Shown here in pieces: positions 1 to 19,800 of a stretch of DNA of 64,000 nt (the stretch's first letter is position 1; every line of letters starts with the position of its first letter). The DNA is taken from contig NZ_JACHDP010000001.1 of assembly GCF_014201145.1 (NCBI RefSeq), positions 806,001 through 870,000 of the forward strand, read 5' to 3'. The notes under the pieces were generated by a model. It was given only the letters and a program-made list of their open reading frames with translations. It was not told the DNA's origin and did no database searches. Source of the stretch: Micromonospora parathelypteridis (GTDB lineage: Bacteria > Actinomycetota > Actinomycetes > Mycobacteriales > Micromonosporaceae). A program made the translations under genes and the position numbers.

Positions 1-4806
<4,806 letters not shown>

Positions 4807-4827
4807 GAGAAGGCTCCCCGTGTCGGT

Positions 4828-7800
4828 TCAGGAGTCGGAGTCGCCGAGCGCCATGCGGATCAGGTGCTCGGTGTCCATGGCGTCGATGGATTCGAGGGTG
4901 TCGCCCTGGTCGGCGGCGGACTCGGTGTTGCCCGTCCCGGTCTCACCTGTCAGGTCGAGCAGCAGATCGAGTAGCCCGGCCTCGCGGATGCGGGACAACG
5001 GCAGGGCCGCGAGGGCGGCGCGGATCCGCTGCTCCTCCGGGTCGCCGTCCGGCTCCGGAAGGTCGGTGCCGAGGGCCGTACGCAGATGGCGTGCCAGGGC
5101 GAGCGGCGTCGGGTAGTCGAACACCGTGGTGCTGTTCAGCCTCAGGTTGGTTGCGGCGTTGAGCCGGTTGCGCAACTCCACTGCGGTCAGCGAGTCGAAG
5201 CCCAACTCCTTGAATGGCCGCCCTGGATGGAGTTCGTCGGTGCCGTCGTGCCCGAGCACGGCGGCGACGTTCTCGCCGACCAGGTCGAGCAGGACACGCT
5301 CGCGCTCGTCGGCTGTGAGCCGGGCCAGTTGGTCCGCCAGGCGATCCGGCTGCTCCGTGACACCAGCCACTCGCACCGTACGGCGGGCCCGGGCTGGCCG
5401 CAGTGCCCGCAGCAGCGCCGACTCACCGTCCTCGCCGGCCCACAGCGCGGGTAGGTCGAGGCGCATCGGGGCGAGCACCGGCCGCCCGGACGCCAGCGCC
5501 CGGTCGAACAACGCCATCCCGGTCTCCGCGGTGATCGGCAGCATGCCGCCGCGTTCCATCCGGCGCACGTCGGCTTCGGTGAGGTGCTCGGTGATGCCGC
5601 TGCGTTCCTGCCAGAAGCCCCACTGCAGGGAGGTGCCCGCCAGGCCGAGGGCGTGCCGGTGCTGGGCGAGGGCGTCGAGGAAGGTGTTGGCGGCAACGTA
5701 GTTACCCTGACCCGCCTCGCCGAACGTGGCCGCCGCCGAGGAGAACAGCACGAAGGCCTCGACCGGTTGTCCGGCGGTGAGCTCGTGCAGGTGCAGTGCG
5801 GCATCGACCTTCGGCCGCAGGACCCGGTCCAGCCGGTCCGTGGTGAGCGAGCCGATGGTGGCATCGTCGATGACGCCCGCGGTGTGCACCACCGCAGTCA
5901 GCGGATGCGCCGCCGGGATCGCCTTGACGACCAGTTCGACGGCGTCGCGGTCGGTCACGTCGCAGGCCAGGATGTCTACCGTGGCGCCGCGAGCCGTCAG
6001 GTCGGCCTCGATCTCCGCCGCCCCCGCCGCGACCCGGCCGCGCCGGCTGACCAGCACCAGGTGCCGGATGCCGTGCTCGGCAACCAGATGCCGGGCGACG
6101 AGAGCCCCGAGGGTGCCGGTGCCGCCGGTGATCAGAGCGGTTCCACCGGGGTTCAGGGTGCCAGCCGGGACGACCTCGTCCAGGTCCGTGGTGTGCCGGA
6201 CCAGCCGGCGGCCGTACAGCGTCCCGCCTCGGACCGCGAGTTCCGGTTCGCCGCCGCCGGCCGTCGCGGCCAACAGGTCCGGTACCGCCGCGTCCGGTCC
6301 GAGGTCCAGCAGGCCGAAGCGTTCGGGGTTCTCGCGCTGCGCTGACCGGATCAGGCCCCAGAGCGCCGCGTGCGCCAGGTCGGTGAGCGGCTCGTCCGGC
6401 CCGGTCGCCACGGCGCCCCGGGTGACCAGGACCAGCCGTGCGGCCAGCAGGCTCTCCTCGGCGAGCCAGTCCTGGGCCAGGGCCAGGGCTTTCTGGGTCG
6501 CGGTATGGACCCGGTCGGCCACCTCGTCCACGCCCGGGTCCGTGAACGGGACGAAGACCACGTCGGGGACGCCGGTTCCGGTGGCCACGTCGCGGGCCAG
6601 GGCGGCCAGGCTTCCGTACGCCGGGAGCGCACCGAACGCCTCGGGCAGGCTCTCCGTCGTGCCGAGCAGCACCGCGGTACGAGGAACCGCGTCGGCCGCC
6701 GGGGCCACTATGGTCCAATCCGATCGGAACAGCGAGTCGTGGAGCCGGGACGGTGGCCGCAGCCTCGCGTTCTCCGGCAGCGGCTGCCAGGTCAGCGACC
6801 GCACGGTCGCGACCGGTTCCCCGTCGGCGTCGGTGAGCAACACCGCGACCGCACCGTCCCCGACCGGCGAGATCCGCGCCCGGAGCGCGGTGGCGCCCTC
6901 CGCGAACAGGGTGACACCGCTCCACGTCGCCGTCGTCGCTACCTGACCATCGTCGTACCTGTCGATCATGACGGCGTGCAGGGCGGCGTCGAGCAGGGCG
7001 GGATGCAGGCCAAACCCGGTCACGGCGGTCGTCTCGGGGAGGACCAGTTCGGCGTACACGTCGTCGCCGTGCTGCCAGGCCGCCTGCAGGTTCTGGTACG
7101 TCTCGCCGTGCTCGACGCCGGCGGCACCGAGACGGTGGTAAACGCCATCGGCGTCGATCGGGCGGGCGCCGGCTGGCGGCCACGCGGCGAGACTGTCCGG
7201 TGCGAAGGGTTCGGCGACGCCGATCCGCGCCTCGGCGTGCCGGGTCCACGGCAGGTCGGCGGGCGCGTCGCCGGGCCGCGAGTGGACAGTGACGCGATGG
7301 CCGCCGGTCACGGTGACCCGAAGGTCGACCGCGCCCTCGTCGTCGAGGGTCAGTGGAGTCTCCACGACCAACTCCTCGACGGCGGATCCGGCGGCAGCAT
7401 GCAGGACGAGGTCGGCCAGCACGGCGGCAGGCACGACGACGGTGCCGCCGATCCGGTGGTCGGCAAGCCAGGCGTGCGAACGCGGCGACAGGCGGCCGGT
7501 CAGCAGCACGGTGTCGCTGTCGGGCAGGGACACGGCCGCACCGAGCAACGGGTGGTTGCTCTGGCCCAGGCCGAGCCCCGACGGGTCACCAGTCCCGGTA
7601 GGCGCGTCGAGCCAGTACCGCTGATGCTGGAACGCATAGGCCGGCAGATCAACCAGCCTGCCGCCCCGGCCGGCGAAGACACCGGCCCAGTCCAACTCCA
7701 CCCCCACCGCATGCAGACCACCGAGCGCGGCAGTGAACGACTCCGCCTCATCACGACCATCCCGCAACGCGGAAACCGCGAACGTGTCGTCGACCATCGC

Positions 7801-10800
7801 CGACAGCACACCGTCCGGACCCAACTCCAACAGCGCGGTCACACCCATCCCCGCGACCGTGCTCAAACTGTCCGCGAAGCGGACCGCTTCCCGCACATGC
7901 CGCACCCAGTACTCAACCGAACCGCAGTCCGACACCTCACCCGTCAGGTTCGACACCACCGGCAACCGGGCCGCCCCGAACGTCAGGCCCTCCAACACCG
8001 TGGTGAACTCCGCCAGCATCGGCTCCATCAAATGCGAGTGGAACGCGTGACTCACCGCCAGGCGGCGCACTCGCACACCTTCCGCGCGCCACCGCTCCAC
8101 CAGCGCCTCGACTGCTTCCTCGTCGCCGGAGATCACGACTGAGGTGGGGCCGTTGACGGCGGCGATCTGCACCCGCTCATCTGTGACAGCAGCGACCGTC
8201 GCCTCATCCAGGCCGATCGCCGCCATCGCCCCACCCGCGGGCAGAGCTGCCATCAACCGACCACGCGCCGCGATCAACGCGCACGCATCCGCCAGAGAGA
8301 ACACACCCGCGACATGCGCGGCGACGATCTCCCCCACCGAATGGCCGAGCAGCACCTGCGGGCGCACACCCCACGACTCCGCAAGCCGGAACAACGCCAC
8401 CTCGACGGCGAACAACGCCGGCTGCGCAAACTCCGTGTTGTTCAACAGGTCAGGGTCAGCACCGAAGACCACGGATTTTAGGTCACCCGGGAGCAGGTCG
8501 CACACCTCGTCGAACGCTGCCGCGAACACCGGGAAGGTGTCATACAAACCTCGACCCATACCGAGGCGCTGACTGCCCTGACCGGTGAACATCACCCCCA
8601 ACCGCGCCTCCACCGCCACCCGCGGCGACACATCGAACGAACCAGCGTTGAGCACCGCACGATGCTCGAAACGGGTCCGACCGGCCAGCGTCCACCCGAC
8701 ATCCACCGGAGAGATCTCCGGATGCGCGGCAACGAAATCGCTGAGCCGGCCGGCCTGGTCCCGCAGAGCCGCCTCCGACCTCGCCGACAACACCCACGGC
8801 ACCGGCGCCGACACCGAAGACTCCGAGGCCACCTCCGCCACGGCGGGTGCCTCTTCCAAAATTACGTGCGCGTTCGTGCCACTGATCCCGAACGACGAGA
8901 CGCCGGCCCGACGCGGACGCTCACCCCGAGGCCACGGCCGCTGCTCCGTCAGCAGGGACACCGCCCCGGACGACCAGTCCACATGCGGCGACGGCTCATC
9001 CACATGCAACGTCCGGGGCAACACCTCGTGGCGGAAAGCCTGGATCATCTTGATGACACCCGCGACACCCGCCGCCGCCTGGGTGTGACCGATATTGGAT
9101 TTGATTGATCCCAACCACAACGGCTCGGACCGGTCCTGCCCGTACGTGGCGAGCAGCGCCTGCGCCTCGATCGGATCACCCAACCGGGTGCCGGTGCCAT
9201 GCGCCTCCACCACTTCGACGTCGGCCGGGGTCAGGCCCGCATCCGCGAGAGCCTGCCGGATCACCCGCTGCTGTGACGGGCCGTTCGGCGCGGTCAGGCC
9301 ACTGCTGGCGCCGTCCTGGTTGACGGCCGTGCCCCGCAGCACGGCCAGGACCTGGTGGCCGTTGCGCTGCGCGTCGGAGAGCCGCTCCAGCACCAGCATG
9401 CCGGCACCCTCGGAGAACCCGGTGCCGTCCGCGGCACCCGCGAATGCCTTGCACCGTCCGTCGACGGCGAGACCACGTTGGCGGGCGAAGTCGACAAAGG
9501 TGTCCGGGCTGGCCATCACCGTCGCGCCGCCGGCCAGCGCGAGGTCACACTCGCCCCGACCCAGCGCCTGGGCGGCCAGGTGCATCGCCACCAGCGACGA
9601 CGAGCACGCCGTGTCCACCGTGACCGCCGGGCCTTCCAGCCCGAACGTGTAGGACACCCGGCCCGAGGCCACGCTGCCCGAGTTGCCGGTCACCAGGTAT
9701 CCGGCGACACCCTCGGGCAGCTCGTCGCGTCCGGCGTGATAGTCGGAACTCATCACGCCGGCGAACACTCCGGTCGGCGTGCCGCGTACCGATGAGGGGT
9801 CGATCCCGGCCGACTCGAACGCCTCCCACGAAGCCTCCAGCAGCAACCGTTGCTGTGGGTCCATGGCCAGTGCCTCGCGGGGCGAGATCCCGAAGAAGCC
9901 GGCGTCGAAGTCGCCGGCGTCGCGAAGGAAGCCACCGACGCCCGCGTACGTGGTGCCGGGCCGGATCCCGTCCGGATCGATGAGCTGCCCGAGGTCCCAG
10001 CCGCGATCCGCGGGGAACGGCGTCAGGGCCTCCTGCCCATCGACCAGCAGCCGCCAGAGGTCTTCCGGAGATCCTGCTCCGCCCGGATACCGGCAGCTCA
10101 TGCCGACCACGGCGATCGGTTCGTCATCGGCCCGCAGCAGCGTCACACCGCGGTTGCCGCCGGCCGGGTCCGCGCCGAGCACGGCTTCTCCCAGGTGCGC
10201 TGCCAGCAGAGCGGGAGTCGGGAAGTCGTAGATCAGCGTGGCGGTCAGGCGCAGCCCGGTCGCCGCTTGCAGCAGGTTTCGCAGCTCGACTGCGGTGAGT
10301 GAGTCGAAACCGGTCTCGTGGAATGGCCGCAACGCTTCCACGACGGCCGGATCCAGGTGCCCCAGAACCGCCGCGACCTGCTTGCGGACCAGGTCGAGCA
10401 ACTCGTTCTCACGCTCTGCTGGCGTCATGGTCGCGAGCCGGTCGGCCAGGGCTGAAGAGGCCGAAGCGGACGTCCCCGCCGAGGCAGTGCGCCGGGCGCG
10501 ACGCTTGGCCAGCGCTCGCAGCAGGGGCGGGATCCCGGACGCACCGGACCGCAGGGCGGCGAGATCCAGGGCGATCGGCACCAGCAGCGGCTCCGCACCC
10601 GAGGCGGTGGCGTCGAAGAGCTTCAAGCCCCGCTCGGCGGACAGCGGCATGGTGCCGGCACGGCGCATACGGTCCAGGTCGGCCGTAGTCAGGTGCTCGG
10701 TAATGCCACTGCGCTGCTCCCAGAGACCCCAGGCCACGGACGCTGCGGGAAGGCCCAGCGCGTGCCGGTGCGCGGCGAGGGCGTCGAGGAACCGGTTGGC

Positions 10801-13800
10801 GGCGACGTAGTTGCCCTGCGCGGCCTCGCCGAACACCCCGGCCGCGGAGGAGAAGAGCACGAACATGGCAAGGTCGCGGTCCCGGGTCAGCTCGTGCAGG
10901 TGGTACGCCGCGACAGCCTTCGGCGTCAGCACGCGGTTGAGCCGCTCCGGGGTCAGCGAGGTCACCAGACCGTCGTCGAGGACGCCGGCGGTGTGCACGA
11001 CGCCGGTCAGCGTCTCGATGCCGTCGAGCACCGCGGCCAGTGCCCTCCGGTCGGACACGTCGCAGGCCATCACTCGCGCCGTAGCGCCCAGGTCCGCGAG
11101 TTCCGCGACCAGTTCCGGTGCGCCCGGCGCGGCAAGACCGCGGCGACTCGTCAACACCAGATTCCGTACGCCGTAACCGGTCACCAGGTGTCGTGCCACG
11201 AGCGCACCCAGCCCACCGGTGCCGCCGGTGACCAGTACGGTGCCGTCCGGATCCGGTACCACCCGCTCCCCGGCTGCCGCCCGGACCAGTCGCGGTGCGT
11301 GGAGGCCCCCGTCGCGTACCCGGATCTCCGGCTCGCCCGATCCGATCGCAGCGGCAAGCAATCCGGTCGTGACCGGTGCCGTGCCGACGTCCAGCAGGAG
11401 GAACCGGTCCGGATTCTCGCTCTGAGCGGAGCGTACGAGACCACCGGCGGCGGCCCGCACCAGTCCGTGCTCCTCGGTCAGGAAGACCAGCCGGGCATCG
11501 GCGCATCGCTCGTCCGCCAGCCAGCGCTGGAGCAGCGCCAGGACGCGTGCCGTCTCGGTGTGCAGTGCGGCGGTGACGTCACCGTCCGGGTCGTTCTCCA
11601 GTGGGACGACAACCACGTCGGGTGCCCCGTCACGCAGCAGGTGGTCAAGGTCCGTGCCGAGCATGGTCCACGCCGGGTCGGCCACCGACTCCGAGGTGAT
11701 CTCCCGCCACTCGACCCGGAACAATGCGTCCTCGGGCCGTCCCGGGGCGCCGCTCACGGGTTCGCCGAGCACCACCCGGTCCACCGAGGCGACGAGCTGG
11801 CCCTCCGCATCGGTCAGCCAGAGCGCGTGACCGTCGTCGGACGGCGACGTCTGGACCCGTACGACGGTGGCGCCCTGGGCGTGCAGGGTGAACCCGTGCC
11901 ACCGCAGCGGCACACCATCGACGGGCAGCGTTCGCAGGGCCGAGTCAAGCAGGGCGGGGTGCAGCCCGAAGCCCTCGACGGTCAGGGTCTCCGACAGGCT
12001 CACCTCGACGGCCGTGCTGTCGTTGGCGGCTGCGGCGGCCGGTGGCGTGGCGGACAGGAGTCCGCTCGCGTTCCGCGTCCATGGATCTTCTGCTGCCGCC
12101 CCCTCGGGCTGGGAGTAGACGCTGACCGTGCGGGCTCCGTCCACGGTCACCCGCAGTGTCAGGGCTTCCCGCTCCGGCAGCATCAGCGGCGTGTGGACGG
12201 TCAGCTCCTCGACCGAGACCGCGCCGACCTGGTCTGCGGCATGCACGACCAACTCGATGAGGGTGCCCTCGGCGGGCAGCCACGGGTGCGCCGAGGCGGT
12301 GAGACGACCGGTCAGTACCAACGTGTCGCTGTCGGGAACCGTGACGACAGCGGTAAGCAGCGGGTGCCCGGTCGCGGACTGACCCAGACCCGTGGCATCT
12401 CCGGTGCCGGCGCTGCTACGCAGCCAGAACTCCTGATGCTCGAACGCATAGGTCGGCAGATCAACCAGCCGGCCGCCCCGGCCGGCAAACACACCAGCCC
12501 AGTCCAACTCCACCCCCACCGCATGCAGACCACCGAGCGCGGCAGTGAACGACTCCGCCTCATCACGACCATCCCGCAACGCGGAGACCGCGAAGGTGTC
12601 GTCGACCATCGCGGACAGCACACCGTCCGGACCCAACTCCAGCAGCGCGGTCACACCCATGCTCGCCACCGTGCTCAAACTGTCGGCGAAGCGGACCGCT
12701 TCCCGCACATGCCGCACCCAGTACTCAACCGAACCGCAGTCCGACACCTCACCCGTCAGGTTCGACACCACCGGCAACCGGGCCGCCCCGAACGTCAGCC
12801 CCTCCAACACCGTGGTGAACTCGGCCAGCATCGGCTCCATCAAATGCGAATGGAACGCGTGACTCACCGCCAAGCGGCGCACCCGCACACCCTCAGCACG
12901 CCACCGCCCCACCAACTCCTCGACCGCTTCCTCGTCGCCGGAGATCACCACCGAGGTAGGGCCATTCACGGCGGCGATCTGCACCCGCGCAGCATCTGCC
13001 CGCAAGGCCGCGGCGACCGTGGCCTCGTCCAGGCCGATCGCGGCCATCGCCCCACCCGAGGGCAACGCCTGCATCAACCGACCGCGCGCGCTAATCAACG
13101 TGCACGCATCCGCCAGGGAGAAGACGCCCGCGACGTGTGCGGCGACGATCTCCCCCACTGAGTGGCCGAGCAGTACCTGCGGGCGCACACCCCACGACTC
13201 CGCGAGTCGGAACAACGCCACCTCGACCGCGAACAACGCCGGCTGCGCAAACTCCGTGTTGTTCAACAGGTCAGGGTCAGCACCGAACACCACGGCCTTG
13301 AGATCACCTGGGAGCAGGTCGCACACCTCATCGAACGCCGCCGCGAACACCGGGAACGCCTCATACAAACCCCGACCCATACCCAAACGCTGACTGCCCT
13401 GACCGGTGAACATCACCCCCAACCGCGCCTCCACCGCCACCCGCGGCGACACCTCAAACGAACCAGCGGTCAGCACCGCACGATGCTCGAAACGAGCCCG
13501 ACCCGCCAACGTCCACCCGACATCCACCGGAGAAACCTCCGGATGCGCCGCGACGAAATCACTGAGCCGGCCGGCCTGATCCCGCAGAGCCGCCTCCGAC
13601 CTCGCCGACAACACCCACGGCACCGGCGCCGAGACTGAAACCTCCCGGGCCACCTCGGCCGGAGGCTCCTCCAGAATCACGTGCGCATTCGTCCCACTGA
13701 TCCCGAACGACGAGACACCAGCCCGACGCGGACGATCCGTCGCCGGCCAGGGCCGCGAATCGGTCAGCAGCGACACCGCCCCAGCGGACCAGTCCACGTG

Positions 13801-16800
13801 CGGCGACGGCTCATCCACATGCAGGGTCTTCGGCAAGGTCTCGTGCCGCATCGCCTGCACCATCTTGATGATGCCCGCGACACCCGCCGCCGCCTGGGTG
13901 TGACCAATATTGGATTTGATCGAGCCCAACCACAACGGCTCCGACCGGTCCTGCCCATACGTCGCCAACAACGCCTGCGCTTCAATCGGATCACCCAGCC
14001 GGGTGCCGGTGCCGTGTGCCTCGACCGCGTCGACGTCGGCCGGGGACAGCCCGGCGTTGGCCAGGGCCTGCCGGATCACCCGCTGCTGCGACGGACCGTT
14101 CGGCGCGGTCAAGCCGTTCGACGCGCCGTCCTGGTTGACGGCGGAACCGCGCACCACGGCCAGGATGCGGTGGCCGTTGCGCTGCGCGTCGGAGAGCCGC
14201 TCCAGCACCAGCATGCCGACACCCTCGGACCAGCCGGTGCCGTCCGCCGCACCCGCGAACGCCTTACACCGACCATCCGGCGCCAACCCACGCTGCCGAG
14301 AGAAATCCACAAACGTATCCGCACTGGCCATCACCGTCACCCCACCGGCCAACGCCAGATCACACTCACCACGACCCAACGACTGCGCCGCCAAATGCAA
14401 CGCCACCAACGACGACGAACACGCCGTATCAACCGACACAGCAGGACCCTCAAAACCAAACGAATACGAAATCCGCCCCGACGCCACACTCCCCGACGTC
14501 CCCGTACTCAAATAACCCTCAAGCTCCGCCGACACCGACCCCAAACCCGGAAAATAATCAGTACTCATCACACCAGCAAAAACACCCGTCAACGAACCCC
14601 GCAAACCACCAACATCCACACCCGCCGACTCCAACGCCTCCCACGACGCCTCCAACAACAACCGCTGCTGCGGATCCATCGCCAACGCCTCACGCGGCGA
14701 CACACCAAAAAAACCCGCATCAAACAAACCCGCATCATGCAAAAACCCACCCACACCCACATACGTCGTACCCGGCCGCGACAACCCCGGATCCACCAGA
14801 CGACCCACATCCCACCCACGATTCACCGGGAACGGCGTGAGACCGAGGCGCCCGCTGGCGGTCAGCTGCCAAAGGTCGTCGGGTGAGGCGACGTCACCCG
14901 GGTAACGGCAGGCCATGCCGACGATGACGATCGGGTCGTGCTCGTCGCTCAGGGCGGCACGCGTACGGGTCGGAGCCTGCTCGGCGGCCTGACCCAGCGC
15001 TTCGCTGAGCAGGTGCCGCACCAGCGCGTCCGGACTCGGGTGGTCGAAGATCAGCGTGCTGGGCAGCCGCATACCGGTAGCGCTTCCGAGCCGGTTGCGG
15101 AGCTCGACAGCGGTGAGCGAGTCGAAGCCGAGATCCTGGAACGCGGTACGGGGTGCGATCGCCGAGGGATCGCCGTGTCCGAGCACCGCCGCGACGTGGA
15201 CCCGGACCAGACCGAGCAGGTGCGTTTCACGTTCTGCGGGCGGCAGTGTGGCGAGGGTCGTGGCCAGGGTGGGGGTTTCGGCCTCGGTCGCGTTGCGCCG
15301 GGCGCGGGCACCAACCAGTCCGCGCAGCAGCGGCGCGGGCGTGGTTCCGGCGGTCCGCAGCGCGGGCAGGTCGAGCGGCATCAGGACGAGTTCGGCCTCG
15401 TCCCCCGCACACGCCAGATCGAACAGGGCGAGGCCGCGTGCGGTGTCGAGGGGCAGCATTCCGCCGCGCCGCATCCGGTCGACGTCCGCCGCCGACAGGT
15501 GCCCGGTGATACCGCTGCGCTGCTCCCAGAAGCCCCAGGCCAGGGAGGTGGCGGGCAGTCCGAGTTCGCGACGGTGTGCGGCGAGGGCATCGAGGAACCG
15601 GTTCGCGGCCGCATAGTTGCCTTGCCCCGGGTCGCCGAAGACACCCGCGGCCGAGGAGAACAGCACGAACATCGCGAGGTCGCGGTCGCGGGTCAGCTCG
15701 TGCAGGTGAGCCGCCGCGTCGGCCTTCGGGGCAAGCACCCGGTGCAACCGCTCAGGGGTCAGGGAGGTCACCAGGCCGTCGTCCAGCACGCCCGCGGTGT
15801 GCACGACGCCACTCAGTTTGGCGATTCCGTCGAGCACACCGGCCAACTGCGCCCGATCCGCCACGTCACACGCCACCACCCGCACCGACGCACCCAGCTC
15901 CGCGAGATCCGCCACCAGCTCCGGCGCGCCCGGCGCGCCAAGACCGCGACGACTCGTCAACACCAGATCCCGTACGCCATGAACCGTCACCAGATGCCGC
16001 GTCACCAGGGCACCCAACGCCCCCGTACCACCCGTGACCAGCACCGTTCCGGCAAGTTCCGGGCGGTCGGAATGCTCAGGTAGGGCCACCCGGACCAGCC
16101 TGGGCACCAGCAGTTCGCCCCGGCGTACCCGGATCTCCGGCTCGCCGGACGCGGCGGCGGCGACCAGTGTGCCCTCGTCGACCGGGGCCGTGCCCACGTC
16201 CACGAGAGCGAACCGGTCTGGGTTTTCGGCCTGGGCGGAGCGCAGCAGGCCGGTTACGGCGGCCGTCGCCGGGCCGGATCCCCGCAGCACGAACACCAGC
16301 CGCGAACCGGCCCACCGGTTCTCGCCGAGCCAGCGCTGGACCAGGGAGAGCGCTGCGGTGGTAGCTGCCCGGGTCGCCGTCGCGAGGTCCTCGGAGGACT
16401 CGACGGTCAGGGGCAGCAGCACGGTCTCGGGCGTCTCGTCGGCGGTCAGCCTGTCGAGGCTCTCGACGATCAGGGCCGGCGCGGTGGTTGTCGGATCTGC
16501 GACGGCCGGCGACACCCAGTCCACCCGGAAGACCGCGTCCCGAGTCAGGTGCCGATTCGAGGAGAGTTCGTCGGGCGTGATCGGGCGCAGCCGTAGCGAG
16601 CGCGCGGTGAGCACTGGAGCGCCGGCCGCGTCGGCGACGGTGAGCGACACGCCGTCGTGTCCGTCCGGGGCGAGCTCCGCTCGGAGGGTCGTGGCGCCCT
16701 GGGCGTGCAGGGTCACCCCGTCCCAGTACTCCGGCACAAGGGTCCGCCGGTCGCCGTCCTGAAAGCGGCGCGCGGTCAGGCTGTCCAGGACCGCAGCGAG

Positions 16801-19800
16801 CAGTGCCGGATGCAGGCCGAATCCGTCGGTGGCCAGCGTCGTACGGTCGGGTACCACGATCTCCGCCCAGACCGTCCCGCCCTTGTGCCAGGCGGCGCGA
16901 AGCCCCTGGAACGACGGGCCATGGTCGGTCCCGGCCTCGGCGAGCTCCGCTTGCAGGCCGTCGAGGTTCAGACGCTGCGCACCGGCGGGCGGCCAGATGG
17001 CCAGCCCCACACCGGTCGGGGCGGGTTCGGTCGCGAGCACCGCGGTCGCGTGTGGTGTCCACACCTCGTCGGTGGCCGCGTCCTCGGGCCGGCTGTGGAT
17101 GGCGACCCGGTCGCCATCGGTGACGCTGACCCGCAGGGCCAGGCCGCCGTGTTCCGGCAGGACCAGCGGGGCCTGCAGCGTGAGGTCGTTGACCGAGCCG
17201 GCCCCGGTCTGGTCGGCGGCGTGGATCGCGAGGTCGAGCAGTGCGGTCGCGGGCAGCACGATCCGGCCGTCGATCCGGTGGTCGGCCAGCCACGGCTGGG
17301 CGTGGGCGGAGAGGCGACCGGACAGCATCAGGGTGCCGTTTCCGGGAAGCGAGATCGTCGCGCCGAGTAGCGGATGATTGCTTTCGCCGAGGCCCAGACC
17401 GGTGGCGTCGCCGGTGCTTACGCTCTTGCGCAGCCAGAACTCCTGATGTTCGAACGCGTAGGTCGGCAGGTCGACGAGCTTCGCCCCCCGGCCGGCGAAG
17501 ACAGCGGCCCAGTCCAGCTCCACCCCCACCGTATGAAGACCACCGAGCGCGGCAGTGAACGACTCCGCCTCGTCACGACCGTCCCGCAGAGCAGCGACCG
17601 CGAACGTGTCGTCGACCATCGCGGACAGCACACCGTCCGGACCCAACTCCAACAGGGCGGTCACACCCATCCCCGCCACCGTCGCCAGACTGTCCGCGAA
17701 ACGGACCGCTTCCCGCACGTGCCGCACCCAGTACTCAACCGAACCGCAGTCGGAGACCTCACCGGTCAGGTTCGACACCACCGGCAGGCGCGCCGCCCCG
17801 AACGTCAGGCCCTCCAACACCGTGGTGAACTCCGCCAGCATCGGCTCCATCAAAGGCGAATGGAATGCGTGACTCACCGCCAAGCGGCGCACCCGCACAC
17901 CCTCAGCACGCCACCGCCCCACCAGCGCCTCAACAGCTTCCTCGTCGCCGGAGATCACGACCGAGGTGGGGCCGTTCACGGCAGCGATCTGCACCCGCTC
18001 ACCCAAGGCCGCATCTGCCCGCAAGGCCGCGGCAACCGTGGCCTCGTCCAGGCCGATCGCCGCCATAGCCCCACCCGCAGGCAGAGCTGCCATCAACCGA
18101 CCACGCGCCGCGATCAACGTGCACGCATCCGACAGAGAGAACACACCCGCGACATGCGCGGCGACGATCTCCCCCACCGAATGGCCGAGCAGCACCTGCG
18201 GGCGCACACCCCACGACTCCGCAAGCCGGAACAACGCCACCTCGACGGCGAACAACGCCGGCTGCGCGTACTCCGTGTTGTTCAACAGGTCGGCGTCATC
18301 CCCGAACACCACCGACTTCACATCACCCGGGAGCAGGTCGCACACCTCGTCGAACGCTGCCGCGAACACCGGGAAGGTGTCATACAAACCCCGACCCATA
18401 CCCAAACGCTGACTGCCCTGACCGGTGAACATCACCCCCAACCGCGCCTCCACCGCCACCCGCGGCGACACATCGAACGAACCAGCGTTGAGCACCGCAC
18501 GATGCTCGAAACGAGCCCGACCCGCCAACGTCCACCCGATATCGACCGGCGAGATCTCCGGATGCGCGGCAACGAAATCACTGAGCCGAGTTGCCTGATC
18601 CCGCAAAGCCGCCTCAGACCTCGCCGACAACACCCACGGCACCGGCGCATCAACAACACGCTCCGCAACAACCGCCGCCACGGCAGGTGCCTCTTCCAAA
18701 ATCACGTGCGCATTGGTGCCACTGATCCCGAACGAGGAGACGCCAGCCCGACGCGGACGCTCACCCCGAGGCCACGGCCGCTGCTCGGTCAACAGCGACA
18801 CCGCTCCTGCCGACCAGTCCACATGCGGCGACGGCTCGTCGACGTGCAACGTCCGCGGCAGGGACTCGTGCCGCATCGCCTGAATCATCTTGATGATGCC
18901 CGCGACACCCGCCGCGGCCTGGGTGTGACCAATATTGGATTTGATCGAACCCAACCACAACGGCTCCGACCGGTCCTGCCCATACGTCGCCAACAACGCC
19001 TGCGCCTCGATCGGATCACCCAACCGGGTGCCCGTGCCGTGCGCCTCCACCGCATCCACATCCGCCGCCGACAAGCGGGCATTCGCCAGGGCCTGCCGGA
19101 TCACCCGCTGCTGCGACGGACCGTTCGGCGCGGTCAAGCCGTTCGACGCACCATCCTGGTTGACGGCGGAGCCACGCACCACGGCCAGGATGCGGTGACC
19201 GTTGCGCTGCGCGTCGGAGAGCCGCTCCAACACCAGCATGCCGACACCCTCAGACCAACCCGTGCCATCCGCCGCACCCGCGAACGCCTTACACCGACCA
19301 TCCGGCGCCAACCCACGCTGCCGAGAGAAATCCACAAACGTATCCGCACTGGCCATCACCGTCACCCCACCGGCCAACGCCAGATCACACTCACCACGAC
19401 CCAACGACTGCGCCGCCAAATGCAACGCCACCAACGACGACGAACACGCCGTATCAACCGACACAGCAGGACCCTCAAAACCAAACGAATACGAAATCCG
19501 CCCCGACGCCACACTCCCCGACGTCCCCGTACTCAAATAACCCTCAAGCTCCGCCGACACCGACCCCAAACCCGGAAAATAATCAGTACTCATCACACCA
19601 GCAAAAACACCCGTCAACGAACCCCGCAAACCACCAACATCCACACCCGCCGACTCCAACGCCTCCCACGACGCCTCCAACAACAACCGCTGCTGCGGAT
19701 CCATCGCCAACGCCTCACGCGGCGACACACCAAAAAAACCCGCATCAAACAAACCCGCATCATGCAAAAACCCACCCACACCCACATACGTCGTACCCGG